DNA from: CAYQQR01 sp964420035
Lineage (GTDB): Bacteria; Bacteroidota; Bacteroidia; Bacteroidales; SM23-62
Length of the DNA stretch: 64,000 nt
NCBI GenBank assembly: GCA_964420035.1
Contig: CAYQQR010000003.1
Location: 1-64,000 of the forward strand
Reading direction: 5' to 3'
Part shown: in pieces, positions 42,413-51,223 of the stretch
How the letters are laid out: the number at the start of each line of letters is the position of its first letter
Numbering within the stretch: the stretch's first letter is position 1
Program-made: the position numbers and the translations under genes
Notes under the pieces: model-generated
Told to the model about the DNA's origin: nothing
The model's database searches: none
What the model saw: only the letters and a program-made list of their open reading frames with translations

Positions 42413-43727
42413 TGATCTCGGGAGGCATTTCACCATATTTCAACAAATAGGCCACCACATACAACAATCCTATAGGAGCCCATGGATCATCCTCATAGTT
42501 CAGGACGCTTTCCGCGTCGCGTGCTTCTTTCAATCCTGCTTTGAACCCGTGCTCCTTTTGCCTGTTTTTAAGATTTTCCTTTGCATACTTAAAAAATGCT
42601 CTGCCGGCTGTCTTGAGATCACCTTTCCCGAGTTCTTTCAAGGCCCGTTTCCCCGCTTTGGCGATCTCCTTTAGCTCCAGGTCTGGTCTCATACTTTCCT
42701 GGATGAGATTGAAGACCCATCCTACCGGAATTCTGGTCTTCTTACCGGCTACAGAAGGCTCTGATTGCGGGATCTCACCCTCGGTGAACATTAGGTAATT
42801 CAGCCAGGGGTAATCGATCCCCGATTCGATGGAATTGAATATGCCTGCCCAGAAGCGGGGATTGACTTCGATGAGGTAGGGTTCTTCCCCTTCTTTTTCA
42901 TTCCAGATCAGGTCCATTTGTGCCAGACCGTGCCATCCGAGAGCAGACATGAGTCTTTTGGCATTTTTTTCAAAGGGCTTCGGATCCACACTTTTGCTGA
43001 TAACCCCGGATCCTGCATCCGGCGGAACAGACCTTAAATTATGGTAGGCCATGGATGCTTTCATATCGCCTCTTTGATAGATCCCGGTAAGGGAATATTC
43101 GGTCCCCCTGGCGATCTCCTGGATCAGGGAAGGATGCCCGTATTCTTCCAAATTCTTGTCGAAAGCTTCCTCCAGTTCTTCACGGGTTCGGACCAGGTGC
43201 ATGCCCCTTCCTCCTGATTCATTGTAGGGTTTTACAAACATGGGGAAGTTCAGCTCATTCACCGGTTCACGCAGATCTTTTCTTGATTTTGGTTTCCGTG
43301 TGGGCGGAATATGTACATCGTATTTTCTGGCAGTCTGAAACAGATGATCCTTGGGGTATACTTTGTCAATTACGGAATAGTCGGGACAGGCTACAATGAC
43401 ATGAGGGGCAAACATTTCTTTATGCTCGGCTACGAGCAGGGTTTCACGAAAAACCGGCATAAGAACAAAGGGCCTGTCGTCATCCGGTTTATGGTTTTTA
43501 ACCACCTTCAGCAGGTCCTCAATGTATTTTCCGGGGTTGTTCTTGTAGTTACTTACAAGTGTGGTTTTGGCTACAAACTTCGAGAATTGCAGCAGGTTGG
43601 GTCTAACACAATCGGTGCCAATGACCTCGATACCTTTTCTTCCCAGGGAATGAGCAACGGCCAGGGTCATGATATTCCTGGCTGAGGTAAGGATGACCCG
43701 GCCCTTTTTTTTGTTGTTGGTGTGCAT
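42405..43727 (-). CDS. ATP-grasp ligase of unknown specificity
   Basis: 440 residues. The N-terminal Rossmann-like part (RVILTSARNIMTLAVAHSLGRKGIEVIGTD) resembles carbamoyl-phosphate-synthase-like ATP-grasp proteins. The ATP-grasp core follows: FPMFVKPYNESGGRGMHLV (ATP lysine), GTEYSLTGIY, and LIEVNPRFWAGIFNS with metal ligands. About 100 C-terminal residues are family-specific. ATP-grasp enzymes join a carboxylate to an amine or thiol; the product is unknown. Downstream C26 hydrolase-like gene overlaps it. Confidence 0.83.
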   Translation of the reverse strand: MHTNNKKKGRVILTSARNIMTLAVAHSLGRKGIEVIGTDCVRPNLLQFSKFVAKTTLVSNYKNNPGKYIEDLLKVVKNHKPDDDRPFVLMPVFRETLLVAEHKEMFAPHVIVACPDYSVIDKVYPKDHLFQTARKYDVHIPPTRKPKSRKDLREPVNELNFPMFVKPYNESGGRGMHLVRTREELEEAFDKNLEEYGHPSLIQEIARGTEYSLTGIYQRGDMKASMAYHNLRSVPPDAGSGVISKSVDPKPFEKNAKRLMSALGWHGLAQMDLIWNEKEGEEPYLIEVNPRFWAGIFNSIESGIDYPWLNYLMFTEGEIPQSEPSVAGKKTRIPVGWVFNLIQESMRPDLELKEIAKAGKRALKELGKGDLKTAGRAFFKYAKENLKNRQKEHGFKAGLKEARDAESVLNYEDDPWAPIGLLYVVAYLLKYGEMPPEINV

Positions 43728-44019
43728 CTACGTTTCTTGTTCTGAAATTCAGGTGTTACTCTGGCTTCAAAAACTGTTCCAATGTAAAGGAGGTACGTAT
43801 TCGCTCGGGGAGAAAGGCGAAATGGGTAGTGAACCCGAATGTACACGGGGCTTTGCAGAAAACTTGTTTTTGTAATCGCCATGGAGATAGGCCTTTAAGC
43901 GAGGCGTAGTTCTCTGTTGCGATTTTGTTGCATTTTTTAGCATAAATCGCAGATTTTAAAGTTACGCAAACCCGCTAATAGTAGGATGTTCAGGGCGCCA
44001 AATGGGGAATGGCGCGAAT
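43728..44019. other. intergenic region without recognised feature
   Basis: 292 bp upstream of the ATP-grasp gene and left of the broken tRNA repeats. I see no convincing ORF or RNA. It presumably holds the ATP-grasp promoter. GGCGCC / GGCGC words near 43995-44016 make a small possible stem. Confidence 0.5.
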
Positions 44020-44347
44020 TGGCGAACCTGGAGGGATTACCTGCCCCGACTGCTCGGGGCTCGTGAGAACGGCCCCCGGCCTTAGTTCGAACCCCNNNNN
44101 NNNNNNNNNNNNNNNNNNNNNNNNNNNNNNNNNNNNNNNNNNNNNNNNNNNNNNNNNNNNNNNNNNNNNNNNNNNNNNNNNNNNNNNNNNNNNNNCAACC
44201 TTCTGGTATTTTATGGTGAATTGTGAATAATTCTGGCGAACCTGGAGGGATTACTCGCCCCGACTGCTCGGGGCTCGTGAGAACGGCCCCCGGCCTTAGT
44301 TCGAACCCCCAACCTTCTGGTATTTTATGGTGAATTGTGAATAATTC
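44020..44347 (-). repeat. tandem 114-bp units built from broken tRNA-Arg 3' halves
   Basis: Copy B is complete (44234-44347), copy A partial (44020-44095), with an assembly gap between. Each unit has four parts in plus orientation: 17 bp of the tRNA-Arg 3' end including CCA (TGGCGAACCTGGAGGGA), a 50-bp insert replacing one T-loop base, 21 bp of T-arm/variable/anticodon-stem sequence (TCGAACCCCCAACCTTCTGG), and a 26-bp AT-rich spacer. The insert carries a GCCCCGA/TCGGGGC hairpin and GGCCCCCGGCC. The intact tRNA-Arg follows as if it were the last unit. The units lack the 5' half, so they are not functional tRNAs. Confidence 0.88.
44096..44195. other. assembly gap (100 N)
   Basis: Exactly 100 N inside the repeat array. 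The bases on both sides continue the 114-bp unit perfectly (copy A stops at GAACCCC, the right side resumes at CAACC), so the real gap may be zero or any number of collapsed repeat units. Confidence 0.97.
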
Positions 44348-44423
44348 TGGCGAACCTGGAGGGACTCGAACCCCCAACCTTCTGGTCCGTAGCCAGATGC
44401 TCTATCCATTAAGCTACAGGTCC
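44348..44423 (-). tRNA. tRNA-Arg (anticodon ACG), CCA encoded
   Basis: A 73-nt cloverleaf plus encoded CCA on the minus strand. Acceptor GGACCTG/CAGGTTC (one G-U), D-stem GCTT/GAGC, anticodon stem TCTGG/CCAGA with loop CTACGGA (anticodon ACG, read as ICG after deamination), 5-nt variable loop, T-stem GGGGG/CCCTC with TTCGAGT loop. All arms pair. Confidence 0.96.
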
Positions 44424-44638
44424 AAACTCAGGGTGCAAAGATAATAAATATAAATTTCTTATTTGGAAGGCATATGTGCAATAACAGCAAGCTGGTTGCT
44501 GGTTTCTTGGTTTCTCTCACCGTCAAAACTCACGGGTCGAGACCAAACCCGTAACGCGTAACCCGTATCAATTTTTCCACCGGACATATTCTTCTTTGTA
44601 GAGATAATATTTAAATTAGCCCATAAATATATCGACCC

Positions 44639-47425
44639 ATGAAAACAATCCTTAAGATCCTGCTCTTCCTGGTACTCTTTATTCTACTCGCCATGATCGT
44701 TATCCCGGTACTTTTCAAGGATCAGATTCTGACCCGGGTTCAGACCGAGATCAACAAACAGGTTGAAGCCAGGGTGGCTTTTTCCGACCTGAAGCTCTCG
44801 CTCTTCAGGAATTTCCCAAAACTCACCATTTCCCTGCATGACCTTTCCGTGGCGGGGATTGAAAATTTCGAAGGAGATACCCTGGTCTCGTTCGATAAAT
44901 TCAGTGCGACGGCTAATTTGATGAGCGTTATCCGCGGAGATCAATACGAGGTCAATTCCATTATCCTGGATGCACCCTTGGTTTTTGCCCGTATCCTGGA
45001 GGACGGTACAGCCAACTGGGACATCGTGCCGGAAAGCACAGAAGCGGAAGAAGATGTGGTTCGCGAGGGAGTGGTTAGCTTTGATATTGCCCTGAAAGAA
45101 TTCAGGATCCGTGATGGCGGGATCGTATATGTGGATGAGGGTGGTCAAATGGAAGCGGAACTGTTCGGGTTGGATTTTTACCTGAGCGGCGACCTGGCCA
45201 GCGATTTTACCAGTATTGTGATGGAATCAAGTATTAAAGCCGTTAACTTGTTTATGGGCGGGATACGCTATGTCAACCAGGCAAGCTACGGTATGCAGGT
45301 CAAGCTGGATGCCAATCTTAAAGACGGGGTATTCACCCTGAAGGAAAACCGTATTGCCCTGAACGAATTGGCATTGGAATTTGCAGGAAGCATAGCCATG
45401 GTGCCGGAGGATCAGATCGATATGGACCTTGTATTCAATACATCAAAAACAGATTTCAGATCTCTGCTTTCCATGGTTCCGGCCATTTACCTGCAGGACT
45501 TTGGCGTGGTGCAAACCGGTGGCTCACTGGCCCTGGAAGGATATGTCAGGGGGACCTATAATGCCAAAACAGAACGTTTGCCATCCGGCGAGATAAGAAT
45601 GTTGGTGGAAGATGGGCGCTTTTCCTATCCCGACCTGCCCAAGTCTGCAGAAAATATTCAGATCGACCTGGTGGCCTTTATGGATGGGGCGGAAAAGGAC
45701 AACAGCAGGGTGAACCTAAAAAAGTTCCATATTGACCTGGGAACAAACCCGGTGGATATGACCATGAACCTGCGTACCCCTGTTTCCGATCCGCAGATCA
45801 ATGCCTCATTGAACTCAACCATTGATTTCAACACCCTGTCCGATGTCGTTCCCCTTGAAAACACCGCTCTTAAGGGCATACTTTCTATCGATATTGAAAT
45901 GATGGGAAGATATTCCTATATAGAACAACAACGCTATGACGAGTTCAGGGCAGATGGTTCCCTTGTACTGGTCGATTTCGTCATGCGCTCACCCGACCTT
46001 CCACAGGATGTTACAATAAAGAATGCCAACCTGGAATTCTCACCACAATTTGTTGCAATGAATACTTTCGATGCCCTTATAGGTTCCAGCGACCTTAGTC
46101 TGCGCGGCAGAATCGACAATTTTATCGGATACCTTTTCAACAATGAAGTGATCCGGGGCAGTTTTAGCTTTGCCTCATCCATGATGAACCTGAATGAATT
46201 TATGTCGGATGCGGAAACCCCCGATGAAGAACGGCCGGAAGACAGTGTAGACATGAGTGTTATCGAAGTGCCGGGCAATATTGATTTTCACCTGGAATCC
46301 AAACTTGACAAAGTTCTTTTCCAGAACCTGGAGATCGACAATATTCGCGGCGTTATTGAGATCAAGGACCAACGGGTACTTCTCTCCAAAATGCTCATGG
46401 AACTCTTGCAGGGTACCTTGTCTGTAAACGGTGAATACAATACACGGGATATGGCTTCCCCTATGGTTGATTTTGACTTTGACATGAGGAATATCGATAT
46501 CCCAAGTGCTTATGAAACTTTCAATACCATCGAGCAACTGGCACCCATCGCGGGTAATTGCAAAGGAAAGTTTTCAGTGGCTATGGATTTTACAAGTTTC
46601 CTGCAGCAGGATATGAAACCCGTCATGAATAGTATTGTTGGTGCGGGACACCTTTCCTCGGATAATATAGAGGTCAACAATGCAAATACACTTGAAAAAC
46701 TGAGCACAATACTGAAAAATGACCAATTCAGACAATTTACGGTACAGGATCTGGAACTTGATTTTGAGATCCGTAACGGAAGGGTATATGTTGATCCTTT
46801 CGATCTGAAGGTGCAAAATGCGACGATGGTCGTTGCAGGGGACCAGGGACTGGATCAGACCATGAATTATATGATGTCCATAACTATGCCCCGGGGCAAC
46901 CTGGGAGAGGGTGTTTTCGACAGGTTGAGCTCCGCTGCAGCCGCTAAGGACATTGACTATGCACCTTCATCCGAGATCAATATGGCCGCCAACATTACCG
47001 GCACCTTCAAAGATCCCCGAATCTCGCTGGATCTCAGGAAAAACCTTTCAGAAACCACGGAACAGATAAAGCAGCAGGTAAAGGAACGTGCCGGGCAAAA
47101 AATTGAAGACGTAAAAACCGATACCCGGGAAAAAGTTAATGAGGAAGCAGAAAAAATTATCAGGCAGGCAGAAGAACAGGCTGAGAAGATCAGGAATGAA
47201 GCCCGAAGTGCCGGTCAAAAACTGGTAGAAGAAGCTGAAAAAGAAGGGCAGAAAAGAATAGATCAAGCCGGTAACAATCCCATTCAGAAGAGGATTGCAG
47301 AAGAATATGCCCGGAAACTGAAAAGTGAAGCGGAAAATAAAGCGGAAAAAATGTACCAGGAAGCCGATCAAAAAGCCGAAGCAGTCATTCAAAAAGCAAA
47401 AGAAGAAGCCGGTAAGCTTAAATAA
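44639..47425 (+). CDS. AsmA-family envelope protein with C-terminal coiled coil
   Basis: 928 residues. One N-terminal transmembrane helix (residues 5-26), then a long beta-rich AsmA-like region (FSDLKLSLFRNFPKLTISLHDLSV, a typical AsmA start) and an AsmA C-terminal region to about residue 790. These proteins are now seen as bridge-like lipid-transfer proteins between inner and outer membranes. The last 140 residues are an uninterrupted Glu/Lys/Ala-rich helix (repeats such as AEEQAEKIRNEARSAGQKLV), unusual for the family and apolipoprotein- or LEA-like. It lies upstream of rplS, which has its own promoter. Confidence 0.85.
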   Translation: MKTILKILLFLVLFILLAMIVIPVLFKDQILTRVQTEINKQVEARVAFSDLKLSLFRNFPKLTISLHDLSVAGIENFEGDTLVSFDKFSATANLMSVIRGDQYEVNSIILDAPLVFARILEDGTANWDIVPESTEAEEDVVREGVVSFDIALKEFRIRDGGIVYVDEGGQMEAELFGLDFYLSGDLASDFTSIVMESSIKAVNLFMGGIRYVNQASYGMQVKLDANLKDGVFTLKENRIALNELALEFAGSIAMVPEDQIDMDLVFNTSKTDFRSLLSMVPAIYLQDFGVVQTGGSLALEGYVRGTYNAKTERLPSGEIRMLVEDGRFSYPDLPKSAENIQIDLVAFMDGAEKDNSRVNLKKFHIDLGTNPVDMTMNLRTPVSDPQINASLNSTIDFNTLSDVVPLENTALKGILSIDIEMMGRYSYIEQQRYDEFRADGSLVLVDFVMRSPDLPQDVTIKNANLEFSPQFVAMNTFDALIGSSDLSLRGRIDNFIGYLFNNEVIRGSFSFASSMMNLNEFMSDAETPDEERPEDSVDMSVIEVPGNIDFHLESKLDKVLFQNLEIDNIRGVIEIKDQRVLLSKMLMELLQGTLSVNGEYNTRDMASPMVDFDFDMRNIDIPSAYETFNTIEQLAPIAGNCKGKFSVAMDFTSFLQQDMKPVMNSIVGAGHLSSDNIEVNNANTLEKLSTILKNDQFRQFTVQDLELDFEIRNGRVYVDPFDLKVQNATMVVAGDQGLDQTMNYMMSITMPRGNLGEGVFDRLSSAAAAKDIDYAPSSEINMAANITGTFKDPRISLDLRKNLSETTEQIKQQVKERAGQKIEDVKTDTREKVNEEAEKIIRQAEEQAEKIRNEARSAGQKLVEEAEKEGQKRIDQAGNNPIQKRIAEEYARKLKSEAENKAEKMYQEADQKAEAVIQKAKEEAGKLK

Positions 47426-47468
47426 TCCATAATTGTTTGACAGGGGATCAATAATTCGGAATTTTTGT

Positions 47469-47476
47469 TACTTTTG
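47469..47476 (+). promoter_or_regulatory. rplS promoter -7 element (TACTTTTG)
   Basis: TACTTTTGCA fits the Bacteroidota TAnnTTTG -7 consensus, 32 bp before the rplS start. The identical TACTTTTGCA stands before the candidate RNA at 49774. Confidence 0.65.
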
Positions 47477-47508
47477 CATCCCGTTGAAAAGCTATAAAAG
47501 TTAGTGCC

Positions 47509-47856
47509 ATGAACTTAATGGAAGCAGTCAATAAGGAATATAGCAAAGAGCTGAATTATCCTGACTTTAAAGCCGGTGATACCATAACCGTCCATTATAA
47601 AATCAAGGAAGGTAACAAGGAACGTATTCAGATGTTCCGCGGTGTTGTTATACAGCGAAAAGGCAGCGGTACAGCAGAAAGCTTTAACGTCAGAAAAATT
47701 TCAGGTAATGTCGGTGTGGAAAGAATATTTCCTCTTAGCTCACCCTTCATTGAAAAGATAGAAATCAATAAAAAAGGTCAGGTGCGCCGTGCCCGGATCT
47801 TTTATCTGCGCGGACTTACCGGGAAGAGAGCAAGAATTCAGGAAAAAAGATTCTAA
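47509..47856 (+). CDS. rplS: 50S ribosomal protein L19
   Basis: 115 residues, normal length. Signature segments: FKAGDTITVHYKIKEGNKERIQMFRGVVI, GVERIFPLSSPFIEKIEI and RRARIFYLRGLTGKRARIQE. Component of the 30S-50S interface. Monocistronic here, with its own -7 element and a strong terminator. Confidence 0.98.
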   Translation: MNLMEAVNKEYSKELNYPDFKAGDTITVHYKIKEGNKERIQMFRGVVIQRKGSGTAESFNVRKISGNVGVERIFPLSSPFIEKIEINKKGQVRRARIFYLRGLTGKRARIQEKRF

Positions 47857-47868
47857 AAAGCCTGTAAA

Positions 47869-47900
47869 CAAAAACCCCGCTGTAACAGCGGGGTTTTTGT
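47869..47900. terminator. bidirectional rho-independent terminator
   Basis: A perfect stem ACAAAAACCCCGCTG / CAGCGGGGTTTTTGT with a 3-nt loop between the convergent rplS and dipeptidase genes. A-tract and T-tract flanks let it work on both strands. Confidence 0.95.
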
Positions 47901-47909
47901 TTGATGTCC

Positions 47910-49571
47910 TCAGTTTCCGGGAACTTTTAGTTTATCTCCTGTTTTTTCAATGATCAGCTCATACCACCATTCAGGGTATCCCGGCTGGGCAGGAGAGGCA
48001 GGCACCTTACCGCCCATGCCATTGTAAAGGAATTCACCGTTCTTTTCTTTTTTGATATTACCATCAATGTATTTCACCAACAGGAATTCACTCAGTTCCT
48101 TCCAACGGTCAAAGGTATAATCAGCAATACTTACAGAAAAGTTTGTTATAAACTCCCGTGCTTCAGCTGGATTATCCTCATATAGCGCAACAGCAGCCTG
48201 ATCGATAGCCTGGATCATTTCCCGGAATTTTTCTTCCAGTTCTTGCTGTACCTTGATCACATCTGCACTCATGGTATCGTAGCGCAAATAACAAAAATTC
48301 GCTACCTGGTTGAACAACCAAAAAGCAGATGTCGGAGAATAGGTGATCATATCCCCGTTCCCTTCTTTGACAGACTCGGGTACGCGGGTCATTCCACAAT
48401 ACATGGGCATGTAACAGGAAGTGGCTGCATCATCCAGGCCGAACCAGAAAATACCCCCGATCCAGTCGGGATACTGGGGTCGTGATTCAGCTACAAAGGT
48501 GAACCCGGTTTGCTGGGTCGCGGTAACCCGCTCGTTACAATAGGTTTCACCATCAACCTTCCAGGTGAGGGGACGCCAGCGGTAGGGCAGGGAAAAAGGT
48601 CCGGCACCAACATCCTTTCGCATGTCCAGAGGCGTTCCTTCAAGATGATCCCGCGTAAATTCCATCATATCATCCCGGCTGATCTTTCTGTTGGGTTTGA
48701 TCCACAATGGCATCCTTTCTCCGTCCAGGTCATGTCCGGTTGCATATTCCCAATATTTGTCCATGTTGCCGGTAATCTTGTTGAAAAATGCCCAAACACG
48801 TAATTCACAAAAGCGTGCTCCTCCAAAATCGACAGGGGCATAGGTATCTGAAAAACTGAAATCTTTCTTTTTACCTTTATAATAGCCCTTCTCAATGGCA
48901 AAATCGATAACATCCGGGGCATAAAGACAGTTCTCCGGATCATCCAGGGGGAAAGTCTGAATCCTGGCCTGGTTGGCATGTGCGGAAACATAACCGTCGG
49001 GTATCCTTCTGGCTACCCAGACCGCTTTTTTGTTACCGGGACCTTTCCCGATGAGATCCATGATCCAGACCTCATTCTTGTCGGCAATGGAAAATGTCTC
49101 TCCGCTGCTGTAATAACCGTAAGTATCCAAAAGATCCGCCATGATCTGAATGGCCTCACGGGCTGTTCTGGCACGCTGAAGGGTAACATAGATCAAACTG
49201 CCGTAATCCATAATGCCGGTGGTATCTCTTAGTTCCCGGCGGCCGCCGTAGGTGGTTTCCCCAATGGAAACCTGGTGTTCATTCATGTTGCCCACGACAG
49301 AATAGGTACGCGGTACCTGTTCGATCATGCCCAGATATTTTCCCGTATCCCATTCATATATCTTAAGCATCGATCCGGGCGGATGATCCTGTGCAGGGGT
49401 GTAATACAACTCACCGTACAATACATGAGAATCAGCTGCATAGGAGATCATGCTGCTGCCATGCGCGCTTGCTCCCGGTGTAACCAGGAAATTGGTGCAA
49501 GCAATCACCGGATTCATCATACCGGTGATCGTCAGTAGAATAATCGATAACAACAAAGCCTGTTTTTTCAT
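47910..49571 (-). CDS. C69-family dipeptidase
   Basis: 553 residues from MKKQALLLSIILL; the ATG at 49601 would only add a non-signal prefix. After the signal peptide the mature protein starts at Cys in IACTNFLV, the N-terminal nucleophile of C69 (PepD-type) Ntn-hydrolases. Other landmarks are GETTYGGRREL, IADKNEVWIMDLIG and YVSAHANQARI. It hydrolyses dipeptides in the periplasm. Convergent with rplS and probably monocistronic. Confidence 0.9.
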   Translation of the reverse strand: MKKQALLLSIILLTITGMMNPVIACTNFLVTPGASAHGSSMISYAADSHVLYGELYYTPAQDHPPGSMLKIYEWDTGKYLGMIEQVPRTYSVVGNMNEHQVSIGETTYGGRRELRDTTGIMDYGSLIYVTLQRARTAREAIQIMADLLDTYGYYSSGETFSIADKNEVWIMDLIGKGPGNKKAVWVARRIPDGYVSAHANQARIQTFPLDDPENCLYAPDVIDFAIEKGYYKGKKKDFSFSDTYAPVDFGGARFCELRVWAFFNKITGNMDKYWEYATGHDLDGERMPLWIKPNRKISRDDMMEFTRDHLEGTPLDMRKDVGAGPFSLPYRWRPLTWKVDGETYCNERVTATQQTGFTFVAESRPQYPDWIGGIFWFGLDDAATSCYMPMYCGMTRVPESVKEGNGDMITYSPTSAFWLFNQVANFCYLRYDTMSADVIKVQQELEEKFREMIQAIDQAAVALYEDNPAEAREFITNFSVSIADYTFDRWKELSEFLLVKYIDGNIKKEKNGEFLYNGMGGKVPASPAQPGYPEWWYELIIEKTGDKLKVPGN

Positions 49572-49773
49572 AGATGTAAATTTTGAAACCGCAATAAACA
49601 ATCATTCAGTCAAATAAAATCTTAAAACTATATTTTTTACAGCATGTTTTATCAAAAGATTTTAAATCTTTCGAAAATGCACTATTTTTAAATTCATCTG
49701 TAAAATTGAAGGGGGGATCATGTAAATTTTTTGTTAATTAATTAGAAAAACCCCGGAAAAATAAGAATTTATA

Positions 49774-49977
49774 TACTTTTGCAATGAGCATTTCGTTTTT
49801 ACATGGAATGTCAAACGAAAAGAAATGTTTTATTAACACGATGTTCAAACATTTTTAGCAGAATCTTGTCAGGAATTAAATACTTTTACAAAATCAGATA
49901 AAAATAGTGATTGTGGTGTTTTAGTTAGTAGTTGGTTAGGGTGAAAAGGTGCAGTTCGTTCTGCACCTTTTTATTTT
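49774..49977 (+). ncRNA. candidate small RNA with promoter and terminator
   Basis: The 404-bp gap between the divergently placed dipeptidase start and the ADH stop has no ORF. It does have a strong -7 element TACTTTTGCA (49774-49783) and, about 165 bp later, a strong terminator (49945-49977). The predicted transcript starts near 49788 and can form TTTCGTTT/AAACGAAA and AATGTTT/AAACATT hairpins. No Rfam family is recognised. A terminator used only by ADH would need no promoter here. The upstream part (49602-49770) is AT-rich with nothing recognisable. Confidence 0.5.
49945..49977. terminator. bidirectional rho-independent terminator
   Basis: Perfect 10-bp stem AAAGGTGCAG / CTGCACCTTT with a TTCGTT loop; T-run on the plus side and AAAA before the stem on the other. 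It ends the candidate RNA on the plus strand and the ADH gene on the minus strand. Confidence 0.9.
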
Positions 49978-51118
49978 ATAGCATCATTAAGTCGACCAAT
50001 TGGTCATAGTCTTCCGGTGATAATTTATGCACGATCCCGTTGCTCTTGTTTTCGCGCATCAGTGCTGTTATTTCACTTTTCTCATGTTCATTTATTCCTT
50101 CTTCCGGAAGTCTGACCGGGCTGCCCAGTTTCTTAAAGAAACCCTCCAAACCTTCAATGGCTGCATCTGCGTCGGATTTACCGTAGAGATGATTCCCCAG
50201 TTCGGCTATTCGTTCCGGGACCCGGTCCTTTTGCAGCTTCAGCCATGCAGGATAAGCAATGGATAAGGTGGCCCCGTGCGGGGTGTCATAAAGAAAAGAA
50301 ATAACATGTCCCAAAGCATGCACACCCCAATCGTCACTTTTCCTGCCAAAACTGGTCAGGCCATTCAGGGCGTTGGTTGCTGCCCACATGATCCTGGCCC
50401 TCAGGTCATAGCTTTGAAGGTTATCCATAAGTTGAGGACCATAAAGCATGGCTTCTTTAATGATGGCCTCGACAAAACGGTCCGACAGGCTGGCATCCCC
50501 TTCCCCGAAAAAAGCTTCCAGGCAATGAGCCGTAAGGTCAACAATACCATAGGCCGTATAATTTGCAGGTACGGATAAAGTGTAGGTTGGATCCAGGAAG
50601 GAATGCTTTGAATACATGAATTTATGCCGGAAACCGATTTTTTCACGGGTTTCATGATTCTGTAAAACAGCTACCGGATTCATCTCCGTCCCGGTCGCAG
50701 CCAGGGTTAATACACCGATGAGAGGCGTTGCGGAAGAAGGTTTGATCTGGTTTTTCATTACCTCCCATCCCTTGCATTGATTTGCTATACAAATTGAAGT
50801 GATCTTTGCCGAATCAATCACGCTTCCACCACCAACGGCAACGATCAGATCACATTCTTTTTCAATGCCTGCAGCGGCAGCAGCATCCACATCTTCCACT
50901 ATTGGATTCGATTTGATACCACCGTACTCGATGATCTCTATATTGTTTTGGCCGAGTTGTTTTTTCACCGTGTCATAGCTCCCGTTTTTCAGGACAGAAC
51001 CTTTTCCGAACATCAAAAGGGCCTTTTTGCCTAGCTTAACAGCATGACTGCCAAGATCATGGCAAACATCTTTTCCGAAATGGAGGGAAGTTGGATTATA
51101 TGCGACGAAGTTTTCCAT
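49976..51118 (-). CDS. iron-containing alcohol dehydrogenase (butanol dehydrogenase-like)
   Basis: 380 residues, group III ADH. The NAD(P) motif is VAVGGGSVIDSAK and the metal ligands lie in GIVDLTAHCLEAFF (Asp, His) and WGVHALGHVISFLYDTPHG (two His). The YNPTSLHFGKD start and overall pattern match the NADPH-dependent BdhA/YqhD-like group that reduces short aldehydes. Useful to a fermentative anaerobe as an electron sink. Monocistronic with a terminator at its 3' end. Confidence 0.93.
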   Translation of the reverse strand: MENFVAYNPTSLHFGKDVCHDLGSHAVKLGKKALLMFGKGSVLKNGSYDTVKKQLGQNNIEIIEYGGIKSNPIVEDVDAAAAAGIEKECDLIVAVGGGSVIDSAKITSICIANQCKGWEVMKNQIKPSSATPLIGVLTLAATGTEMNPVAVLQNHETREKIGFRHKFMYSKHSFLDPTYTLSVPANYTAYGIVDLTAHCLEAFFGEGDASLSDRFVEAIIKEAMLYGPQLMDNLQSYDLRARIMWAATNALNGLTSFGRKSDDWGVHALGHVISFLYDTPHGATLSIAYPAWLKLQKDRVPERIAELGNHLYGKSDADAAIEGLEGFFKKLGSPVRLPEEGINEHEKSEITALMRENKSNGIVHKLSPEDYDQLVDLMML

Positions 51119-51223
51119 TTTTCATGAGTTTTAATTCTGTATGCTTTAAGTATTATTTAGTATGTTTCGTGTTACGCGTAACCCGTAACGATTAATCTTT
51201 AAACTTTGATTCCATCAAAGACG

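Noticed and set aside
44020..44347. CRISPR array
   Set aside because: The units are direct 114-bp repeats including the spacer part, with tRNA identity; there are no unique spacers and no cas genes.
43937..44377. ORF reading through the N-run
   Set aside because: It consists of tRNA fragments, repeat units and unknown bases; not a gene.
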